DNA of 6,351 bases, taken from the NCBI GenBank assembly GCA_002439665.1, contig DJPC01000088.1, forward strand, positions 1 through 6,351. The letters run 5' to 3'. A program made the translations under genes and the position numbers. Below, in pieces: positions 1 to 5,522 of the stretch. Every line of letters starts with the position of its first letter. Position 1 is the stretch's first letter. This stretch comes from Dialister sp. UBA6422 (lineage in GTDB: Bacteria; Bacillota; Negativicutes; Veillonellales; Dialisteraceae). Below the pieces are notes generated by a model, which saw only the letters and a program-made list of their open reading frames with translations, did no database searches and was not told the DNA's origin.

Positions 1-30
1 AGGGATGAGGCATTAGAAAATCTCTTCCAC

Positions 31-65
31 TCACTCATCACCAGTTGCTAGTCACCAATATTTAG
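31..65. repeat. Degenerate 7-nt-periodic sequence downstream of fur
   Basis: The stretch divides into consecutive heptamers TCACTCA, TCACCAG, TTGCTAG, TCACCAA, TATTTAG, which resemble a decayed tandem of a TCACNAG-like unit. A second 7-nt periodic element (AATAGCC twice) lies on the other side of fur at 815-828. The periodicity is read by eye and is imperfect. Confidence 0.3.
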
Positions 66-80
66 ACATTAACATACTAA

Positions 81-110
81 ATTGTACCATCTCACCTATA
101 GGATTGGCAA
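81..110 (-). promoter_or_regulatory. Possible sigma-A promoter downstream of fur, pointing out of the window
   Basis: Read on the minus strand, TTGCCA (110-105, 5 of 6 to TTGACA) and TACAAT (86-81, 5 of 6 to TATAAT) are separated by 18 nt. Transcription would run off the left edge, towards a gene not in this window. The inverted repeat TCACCT/AGGTGA (92-97, 110-115) spans its spacer and touches the -35 box, which would suit an operator. No start codon with a good ribosome binding site is visible in the remaining 80 bases. Confidence 0.35.
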
Positions 111-130
111 GGTGATTCTCTAGACTTCCC

Positions 131-607
131 TTAGAGCTTGGTGGGTGCTTTCATATTTTGATTTTTCTTAGCGCAATCCTTGCAGTACCCATAGAATTTC
201 AATTGATAATCCACAATCTGGAATCCATTTTCCTTTTTGATTTTTTCCTTGATTTCATTCATAAAGTCATAGGAAAATTCCACCACTTTCCCGCAGCCTA
301 AGCAAATGAGATGATGATGGGAATGATTCAAGGAATGGTCATTTAATTCATAACGGCTTCTTCCATCGCCAAAGTCCAATTTCTTTAAAAGCTCCAGAGA
401 TGTGAATAATTCCAAAGACCGATACACCGTAGCCAGACCGATTTCCGGATTGTCATCACGGACCAGTTCGTACACATCTTCTGCACTCATATGATTTTCT
501 TTGCTATCCAAAAAAGCCTGGAGAATCACTTGACGTTGTGTTGTAAATTTATATTTATGCTCACGAATTTTCTTACGCAAAGTGTTCATGACTGTCATTT
601 TTTTCAT
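131..607 (-). CDS. fur: Fur-family transcriptional regulator (ferric uptake regulator type)
   Basis: Cytoplasmic metal-responsive DNA-binding repressor. The sequence looks closest to Fur itself: SAEDVYELVRDDNPEIGLATVYRSLEL-type residues (41-67) and FGDGRSRYEL (79-88) closely follow Bacillus Fur as I recall it. The N-terminal winged helix includes the recognition helix around 57-68 (GLATVYRSLELF). The C-terminal dimerisation domain carries the HSHHHLIC histidine cluster (95-102). CLGC (C102, C105) and CKDC (C142, C145) form the structural Cys4 zinc site. At 158 residues it is slightly longer than the usual ~140-150, mostly because of a basic tail after C145. The ATG at 607 is chosen because AAAGGGGAGG (626-617) is 9 nt upstream; in-frame Met4 and Met7 are less well placed. 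It is separated from the operon above by 278 nt, so it probably has its own promoter. PerR, Zur or Mur specificity cannot be fully excluded. Confidence 0.9.
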   Translation of the reverse strand: MKKMTVMNTLRKKIREHKYKFTTQRQVILQAFLDSKENHMSAEDVYELVRDDNPEIGLATVYRSLELFTSLELLKKLDFGDGRSRYELNDHSLNHSHHHLICLGCGKVVEFSYDFMNEIKEKIKKENGFQIVDYQLKFYGYCKDCAKKNQNMKAPTKL

Positions 608-616
608 GACCCATTG

Positions 617-626
617 CCTCCCCTTT
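617..626 (-). promoter_or_regulatory. Ribosome binding site of fur
   Basis: AAAGGGGAGG on the minus strand lies 9 nt before the ATG at 607. An ATG also occurs at 614-612 within the spacer, but it is out of frame with the regulator. Confidence 0.7.
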
Positions 627-673
627 CATCACAAGGATGTAGTAAATAAAAAATAAAATCTATAAAAATAAAC

Positions 674-686
674 ATACCCATGGTAT
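674..686. repeat. Short palindrome upstream of fur
   Basis: ATACC (674-678) and GGTAT (682-686) are inverted around a 3-nt centre, about 67 nt before the fur start codon and next to a very AT-rich tract (645-672). The location would suit an operator, but 5-bp arms can occur by chance. I could not place convincing -35 and -10 hexamers around it. Confidence 0.3.
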
Positions 687-759
687 CAGCTTATGAATGC
701 TGGTTCACTTATTTTCTAGCCTATAAGAAGATCATGGAATCGTTTACTTTGCATGGTTT

Positions 760-780
760 GTTATTGGAAATCCAAATAAC
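760..780. repeat. Imperfect inverted repeat in the fur upstream region
   Basis: GTTATTGGA (760-768) and TCCAAATAAC (771-780) are complementary over 9 bp with a single bulged base and a 2-nt centre. It lies about 155 nt upstream of the fur start. It could be a hairpin or a regulator binding site; it does not match the consensus Fur box as I know it. The role is unknown. Confidence 0.45.
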
Positions 781-791
781 TGGTCATTAGA

Positions 792-828
792 ATTGGCTAT
801 TGGTTCCAACAACAAATAGCCAATAGCC
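792..828. repeat. Inverted repeat made of 7-nt units, between the AI-2E gene and fur
   Basis: ATTGGCTATT (792-801) is exactly complementary to AATAGCCAAT (815-824), with a 13-nt loop. Shifted by one unit, GGCTATTGG (795-803) also pairs exactly with CCAATAGCC (820-828), because the right arm is an exact tandem duplication of AATAGCC (815-821 and 822-828). Transcribed from the minus strand after the AI-2E stop, it would form a 9-10 bp hairpin about 60 nt downstream. It is not followed by a T-run (the next bases are TCTAATGA), so it is a poor classical terminator. It could still protect the 3' end or be a remnant of an intergenic repeat. Confidence 0.7.
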
Positions 829-885
829 ACATGTAATCGCCGGTCTCATTGTATTCTAGTGAAGTATGGTATGAACGAGCAGCTA

Positions 886-1932
886 TTATTTATATCGATT
901 ATAAAACCACATATGGCGAAGCAGGATCTGCAGCACTGCCACCAAGGGCACAGAAATCATCATGCCCAGGATGCCAAAAAGCTGTCCTCCTATGAGCACA
1001 CCGGCAATAATGGCCACTGGATGCACATCAATGATGCTCCCCATGAGTTTAGGCATAAAGAAATGACCATCTAGCTGCTGCACAATGATATAAAAGATAA
1101 TGACCTTGGCCATGACGCCGCTTCCCTGGAGAAGTCCTAAAAGTACCGGCGGTATAGCACCAATCACTGGACCAATGAGGGGCACCATCTCCACCACCCC
1201 AGCCAAAAGTCCAATCACCAAAGGATAGGGAATATCCATAGACCACATACCGATGAAAACCACTAGGGCCATAATGACTGAAAGAAGCAATTGCCCGCGA
1301 ATATAGGCATTGAGCACAAAATGGATTTCCTTAAAAAGCTGTGATAAATGATCATGGTACCGTTCAGGAAATATATGAATAAATCCATTCACAAAATAGG
1401 ACCCTTTTTTCATCATGTAAAAAGTGATAAAAGGTACCACGATGAGTTCTACCACCGTACTGGCAAAAGAAAAGATGGCCGATAGGCTAAACTGGGCTAA
1501 TTTTAAGGTGTATTCTCCCACATCCTGGATAATTCGTGCCATGAAATTTTTCGCTTCCGGCGGCATTAAAGACAATTGATACTGCCGTTCCAATTCGGGA
1601 ATCGCTTGCTGCACCGCTACAATCATATCTGGAATCCCTTTGATGAATTCTCGAAATTCTGATACGAAAGGAACGAAGATGTGAACCATGATCATATAAA
1701 TCACTGCCACAAAGATAGCAAAGGAAATGAGAATAGCCACATCATAGGGAATCTTCTTTAATCCCCCAAAGAGTTTCACATGTTCATGGATCCACTTGGC
1801 CAATGGATTGAGAAGAATCGCAATAATTAAAGAAACAGTAAAAGGAAATAGAATCATAGGCGCTGCCCATAGGATGAGCACAAAGCCTACCGCAATGGCA
1901 ATTCTCATCCAGAATTCAGCATTCCCTCTCAT
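886..1932 (-). CDS. AI-2E family (PerM-like) transporter/permease
   Basis: Integral inner-membrane protein of the AI-2E/PerM family. Members have been linked to autoinducer-2 export or to sodium/proton antiport, but most have no proven substrate, so no function is claimed beyond membrane transport. The 348-residue product is a normal length. Hydrophobic segments lie at about 10-29, 30-44, 65-90, 150-173, 213-232, 234-268, 274-286 and 303-338. A soluble, charged region between the third and fourth segments (about 91-145) is typical of the family. Conserved parts are VPLIGPVIGAIPPVLLGLL (250-268), QQLDGHFFMPKLMG (285-298) and HPVAIIAGVLIGGQLFGILG (304-323). The usual Glu of the second motif appears as Asp288. 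The ATG at 1932 overlaps the upstream hydrolase's stop (ATGA) and has GGGAGG at 1944-1939, which points to translational coupling. It appears to be the last gene of the operon. Confidence 0.92.
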   Translation of the reverse strand: MRGNAEFWMRIAIAVGFVLILWAAPMILFPFTVSLIIAILLNPLAKWIHEHVKLFGGLKKIPYDVAILISFAIFVAVIYMIMVHIFVPFVSEFREFIKGIPDMIVAVQQAIPELERQYQLSLMPPEAKNFMARIIQDVGEYTLKLAQFSLSAIFSFASTVVELIVVPFITFYMMKKGSYFVNGFIHIFPERYHDHLSQLFKEIHFVLNAYIRGQLLLSVIMALVVFIGMWSMDIPYPLVIGLLAGVVEMVPLIGPVIGAIPPVLLGLLQGSGVMAKVIIFYIIVQQLDGHFFMPKLMGSIIDVHPVAIIAGVLIGGQLFGILGMMISVPLVAVLQILLRHMWFYNRYK

Positions 1933-2570
1933 AGACCGCCTCCCACAAGAAATGGATTGGTTTTCTTTTCTACTCCAATGCTGGTAGGATTTCCATGGCC
2001 TGAAAGAACCACCACATCATCGGGAAGGCAAAATAGATGCTTCTTAATTCCTTCCACCAATTGTGTCATACTGCCACCAGGAAAATCTGTGCGACCAATG
2101 GAGCCTTGGAATAGAGCATCTCCGGTAAATACGATTTTCTCTTCCTTCTCATAGAAAGAAATCCCTCCCGGTGTATGCCCTGGTCTGTCGATCACGTGAA
2201 AGGTGAGACCGCAGGTTTGAATCACATCGCCTCCCTTGACCCAATGCTCTGGATCTTCTACAAGGACAGGGGTAGAAAACTGGAAAGACAGATTTTTCTT
2301 AGGGTCTCTCAAATAGGAAGCATCCCCTGGGCTCATATACAATTCCGCTTCAGGAAACTGAGCACGCAGTGCATTCATCCCTGCCATATGATCCACATGG
2401 GCGTGGGTCAAAAAAATAGAACGAAGTATAATATGCGAATCCTCGATGGCCTTGATATAATGCTCCGGCGTAAAGGAAGGATCCACCACCAGTCCCTCCA
2501 TGGTGTTCTCGTTATATACAATATAGGTATTCGTCATAAAAGGACCAAGAACGGTGTACTTGATTTTCAT
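1929..2570 (-). CDS. Metallo-beta-lactamase-fold hydrolase, glyoxalase II (GloB/YcbL)-like
   Basis: Probable dinuclear-metal hydrolase of the glyoxalase II-like branch, which hydrolyses thioesters such as S-lactoylglutathione or related thiol adducts. The true substrate here is unknown. With the chosen start it is 213 residues, near the usual 200-215 for this group. All metal ligands are present: THAHVDH (H56, H58, D60, H61), H132 in DRPGHTPGG, D151 in FTGDALF, and H192 in LSGHGNPTSIG. The FQGSIGRTDFPGGS segment (154-167) is typical of the YcbL-type subgroup, which lacks the long C-terminal glutathione-binding domain of classical GloB. I chose the ATG at 2570 because AAGGAGG (2584-2578) sits 7 nt upstream; an in-frame ATG at 2642 would add 24 residues unlike the family. 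It follows dtd after 96 nt, and its TGA overlaps the next gene's ATG by 4 nt. The dtd neighbourhood is usual for this family in Firmicutes. Confidence 0.9.
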   Translation of the reverse strand: MKIKYTVLGPFMTNTYIVYNENTMEGLVVDPSFTPEHYIKAIEDSHIILRSIFLTHAHVDHMAGMNALRAQFPEAELYMSPGDASYLRDPKKNLSFQFSTPVLVEDPEHWVKGGDVIQTCGLTFHVIDRPGHTPGGISFYEKEEKIVFTGDALFQGSIGRTDFPGGSMTQLVEGIKKHLFCLPDDVVVLSGHGNPTSIGVEKKTNPFLVGGGL

Positions 2571-2577
2571 TGCAATA

Positions 2578-2584
2578 CCTCCTT
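2578..2584 (-). promoter_or_regulatory. Ribosome binding site deciding the start of the MBL-fold hydrolase
   Basis: AAGGAGG on the minus strand, 7 nt before the ATG at 2570, is a near-perfect Shine-Dalgarno sequence. The product from this ATG begins MKIKYTVLGPF, as is usual for the family. The ATG at 2642 has no comparable site. Confidence 0.85.
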
Positions 2585-2666
2585 TTTGAACATGTGTAAT
2601 GAAAAAGGTCATACAGATGGCAGGGCATGACTTATAAAGCACCTTCCATCATGATACACTCAATCA

Positions 2667-3116
2667 TCAGAATTTCTTTTCACTATCCAGCAAAATGGTG
2701 ACTGGACCATCATTCTCTAGAGCCACTTTCATATGAGTACGGAACCGACCAGTTCCTACAGAAACGCCTGCCTTCTTGCAAGTATCTACCACATACTCAT
2801 AGAGCTCATTGGCTCTTTCTGGAAGTTCTGCTTCCGTAAAGCTTGGGCGGCGCCCCTTCCTGACATCTCCATACAAAGTGAATTGAGAGACTAAAGCAAG
2901 TTCTCCTTTCACATCTAAAAGGGAGAGATTTAATTTATCATTTTCATCCTCAAAGACACGCATATGAAGGATTTTATCGGCTATATAATCAGCGTCTTTT
3001 TCAGTGTCTCCCTTTTTGACCCCTAGAAGCACCATATATCCTTTTTGGATAGAAGCCGTTTCTTCCCCTTCAGAATCTACGCGGCACCAATTACATTTTT
3101 GCACTACAGCTCGCAT
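2667..3116 (-). CDS. dtd: D-aminoacyl-tRNA deacylase
   Basis: Dtd hydrolyses D-amino acids (and glycine mis-attached to tRNA-Ala) from tRNA, a cytoplasmic translation proofreading step. The 149-residue product has the full usual length. It begins MRAVVQ and carries both active-site motifs of the family: [17 protein letters not shown] (around 77-93, containing the SQxTL core) and NDGPVTI near residue 135, which holds the Gly-Pro pair that provides chiral selection. The family works as a homodimer whose active sites lie at the subunit interface. The ATG at 3116 is 3 nt after the rel stop. Its Shine-Dalgarno sequence AAAGGAG (3131-3125, 8 nt spacing) lies inside the last codons of rel, so the two are almost certainly co-transcribed and possibly coupled in translation. 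The rel-dtd pairing is common in Firmicutes. I see nothing broken. Confidence 0.97.
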   Translation of the reverse strand: MRAVVQKCNWCRVDSEGEETASIQKGYMVLLGVKKGDTEKDADYIADKILHMRVFEDENDKLNLSLLDVKGELALVSQFTLYGDVRKGRRPSFTEAELPERANELYEYVVDTCKKAGVSVGTGRFRTHMKVALENDGPVTILLDSEKKF

Positions 3117-3119
3117 GAA

Positions 3120-5507
3120 TTATTCTCCTTTAGATGAACGCATCCGGCGCACAGAATGAACCCCTTTGATTCTTCGAATCTTTGTCATAATGAAATCCAA
3201 CTGCTGCAGGTCTTTGATTTGGATTCCCAAATGCATGACAGCCATGCCATTGTTATCCACTTTCGCATTGGCTTCAGAAATAGACAATTTTAATTCCGTC
3301 AAAGAAGCTAGAATGTCTGCCATAAGGCCAGTGCGGTCGTGACATACCACTTCAATGGTCACAAGGAATACCCCACCGGTAGTTTCTTCCCAGGCTACAT
3401 CAATCATCCGATCTTTATCAGGGAAATTAATGGCATTGGGACAATCTGCTGTATGGACAGATACCCCGCGCCCTCTGGTGACAAACCCAACGATAGGATC
3501 TCCCGGTACAGGATTGCAGCACTTGGCAAGGTGTACCACCAGTCCTTCTTCCCCTTTGACCAAGACGCCACTAGAGGATCTGGCTTTCACACTGCGGACC
3601 TTTAAGTTCTCCAGTGCCTTAGCTGTTTTCCCTTCCTCTGGCTTTTGGGCATTCACATCTTTTTTGTATCGTTCCGTCAATTTGACCATCGTACTTTTGA
3701 TGGAAACACCGCCAAATCCAATAGAGGCATATAAATCATCCACAGAAGAACAATTGAATGTTTTCGCTACCCCTAATAGACGATCCTTGGCTATGAGTTT
3801 TTTCCATTCATAACCCAAACGATTGGCTTCTTCTATTAAAAGTTCCTGCCCGCGAGTGATATTTTCTTCTCGATTTTCCTTCTTAAACCAGCTTCGAATC
3901 TTCGCTTTGCTATCTGCTGCTCCCACCATATTGATCCAGTCATAACTAGGTTTCCCTGTTTTGGATGTAATGATGGAAACAATATCCCCATTTTTAAGCT
4001 TTGTATCCAAAGGAACGATTTTATTATTGACCTTAGCCCCTACACATCGATTTCCTACTTCTGTATGAATGCGATAAGCAAAATCTACAGGGATGGACCC
4101 TTTGGGAAGATTGATCACATCCCCTTTCGGAGTAAAGACGAACACCTCATCGGAAAAAACATCCAATTTTAAGGCATTCATAAATTCCTTTGGATTACTG
4201 GTATCCTGCCATTCCAAAATACGTCTTAGCCATGTGATTTTGGCATCAAAATCTTTAGACCCTGCGTGTTTTCCCTCCTTATACCGCCAATGGGCTGCTA
4301 CACCATATTCAGAAATATGGTGCATTTCCCAAGTACGGATCTGGATTTCTACTGGCTGCCCTTTCGTCCCGATCACCGTGGTATGAAGGGATTGATACAT
4401 ATTGGGCTTTGGCACGGCAATATAATCTTTGAACCGGTTCGGCAGTGGCTTCCACAAGGAATGAGCAATCCCTAAAATGGCATAACACTGAGGAATGGTA
4501 TCTACAATAACACGGACAGCGTACAAATCATAAATCTGGGATAAATCCTTATTATCCCTTTTCATCTTTTTGTAAATGCTATAGAAATGCTTCGGCCTTC
4601 CTGTGATAGTGGCTTTGATGCCTGCCGCCTCTATATGGTCATGAAGGACTCGCATGGTATCATTGACGATTTCTTCTCTGGCTTTCCGTTTCTGTTTCAT
4701 CTGACGGACCAGGTCAGAGTATTCTTCTGGATGGAGATAGTGGAAACAAAGGTCTTCTAGTTCCCATTTGATATTATAAATCCCCAGCCGGTGAGCCAAC
4801 GGCGCATAGATTTCAATGGTTTCTTTTGCAATACGGATCTGCTTTTCCCGCCGGAAAATCCCCAAGGTACGCATGTTATGAAGCCTATCTGCCAATTTGA
4901 TGACCACCACGCGAATATCCTTGGCCATAGCCAAAAACATTTTGCGGAAATTTTCCAATTGCTGGTCTTCTTTATCTTTATAGTGGAATTGAGAAAGCTT
5001 AGTCACCCCGTCGACTAGAAAAGCCACCTCTTCCCCAAAGAGCATTTTGATGTCATCTAAGGTGTAGTCTGTATCTTCCACCACGTCATGAAGCAAGGCG
5101 GCAATGATGCCTTCCTTATCCATTTCAAGTTCGGCCAGGATATAGGCAACTGCCAAAGGATGAATGATATAAGGCTCTCCCGTTTTACGGGTCTGCCCTG
5201 CATGGGCTTTATCCGCCAATTCATAGGCTTCCCTGATGGCATCCAGATTTTTATCTGGCATATAGGATTTGATCTTATCGATGAGTTTGTTATACTCCTC
5301 TTCTTTTTCCCCATCGAAATTTTTCTTTTCCTTCTGTTTGGCCACATATTCATCTTGATGAATCAAGAATTCTGCCAGTGTCGATGCCGATGCATCGGTA
5401 TGAATGGTTTCTTCATTGAGATTTTTATTAAATACACTGGATAAATTTTCCTTTGGAGCCACCTCTGCAGATTCTGTGACTTCCTTGACCTCTTTCTCCT
5501 CAGTCAT
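3120..5507 (-). CDS. rel: Bifunctional (p)ppGpp synthetase/hydrolase (Rel/SpoT family)
   Basis: This enzyme makes (p)ppGpp from ATP and GTP/GDP on amino-acid starvation and also hydrolyses it, so it controls the stringent response. I start it at the ATG at 5507 (795 residues), because GAGGGGGTGG (5522-5513) sits just upstream. The frame is open to an ATG at 5606, but that version overlaps recJ by 86 nt and adds 33 residues with no family likeness. Hydrolase domain: IIHPL (H116), HDVVEDT (H140, D141, E144, D145) and LADRLHN (D207), all intact. Synthetase domain: GRPKHFYSIYKKM (303-315), YDLYAVRVI (326-334), RFKDYIA (358-364, carrying the RxKD motif of bifunctional enzymes), YQSLHT (371-376) and VEIQIRT (386-392). 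TGS domain: about 455-515, starting VFVFTPKGDVI. Zinc-finger/CC domain: H659, C663, C664, C689. ACT domain: about 714-793. Residues 1-70 form a charged, low-complexity extension; about 60 of these are absent from B. subtilis Rel as I recall it. dtd follows 3 nt later. Confidence 0.97.
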   Translation of the reverse strand: MTEEKEVKEVTESAEVAPKENLSSVFNKNLNEETIHTDASASTLAEFLIHQDEYVAKQKEKKNFDGEKEEEYNKLIDKIKSYMPDKNLDAIREAYELADKAHAGQTRKTGEPYIIHPLAVAYILAELEMDKEGIIAALLHDVVEDTDYTLDDIKMLFGEEVAFLVDGVTKLSQFHYKDKEDQQLENFRKMFLAMAKDIRVVVIKLADRLHNMRTLGIFRREKQIRIAKETIEIYAPLAHRLGIYNIKWELEDLCFHYLHPEEYSDLVRQMKQKRKAREEIVNDTMRVLHDHIEAAGIKATITGRPKHFYSIYKKMKRDNKDLSQIYDLYAVRVIVDTIPQCYAILGIAHSLWKPLPNRFKDYIAVPKPNMYQSLHTTVIGTKGQPVEIQIRTWEMHHISEYGVAAHWRYKEGKHAGSKDFDAKITWLRRILEWQDTSNPKEFMNALKLDVFSDEVFVFTPKGDVINLPKGSIPVDFAYRIHTEVGNRCVGAKVNNKIVPLDTKLKNGDIVSIITSKTGKPSYDWINMVGAADSKAKIRSWFKKENREENITRGQELLIEEANRLGYEWKKLIAKDRLLGVAKTFNCSSVDDLYASIGFGGVSIKSTMVKLTERYKKDVNAQKPEEGKTAKALENLKVRSVKARSSSGVLVKGEEGLVVHLAKCCNPVPGDPIVGFVTRGRGVSVHTADCPNAINFPDKDRMIDVAWEETTGGVFLVTIEVVCHDRTGLMADILASLTELKLSISEANAKVDNNGMAVMHLGIQIKDLQQLDFIMTKIRRIKGVHSVRRMRSSKGE

Positions 5508-5512
5508 CACAT

Positions 5513-5522
5513 CCACCCCCTC
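5513..5522 (-). promoter_or_regulatory. Ribosome binding site deciding the rel start
   Basis: On the minus strand GAGGGGGTGG lies 5 nt before the ATG at 5507 and overlaps the last codons of recJ. It supports that ATG over the longer reading frame beginning at 5606. Because the site lies within the recJ/rel junction, translation of the two genes may be coupled; that is inference. Confidence 0.75.

Noticed and set aside
92..115. TCACCT/AGGTGA as the fur terminator
   Set aside because: The stem is only 6 bp with a 12-nt loop and no following T-run; it is better placed as a possible operator over the candidate promoter.
859..1074. 71-codon plus-strand open frame beginning before the AI-2E stop
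   Set aside because: It lies almost wholly antisense to the conserved AI-2E coding region; no family resemblance or convincing ribosome binding site.
2175..2630. 151-codon plus-strand open frame over the MBL-fold hydrolase
   Set aside because: Antisense to a gene with all catalytic motifs intact; no recognisable domain of its own.
2571..2642. Longer start for the MBL-fold hydrolase at 2642
   Set aside because: The 24 added residues do not match the family, and AAGGAGG sits at the right distance from the ATG at 2570.
2571..2666. Internal promoter or terminator between dtd and the hydrolase
   Set aside because: The best pair (TTGAGT with TTTATA) has a spacer of about 19 nt with poor matches, and no stem followed by T residues is present.
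3355..3813. 152-codon plus-strand open frame inside rel
   Set aside because: It is antisense to the conserved zinc-finger and ACT-flanking parts of rel; its composition is what a mirror frame of that gene would give.
5088..5444. 118-codon plus-strand, Phe/Ile-rich open frame resembling a small membrane protein
   Set aside because: Its hydrophobicity comes from reading the complement of the Lys/Glu-rich N-terminus of Rel; no supporting start signal.
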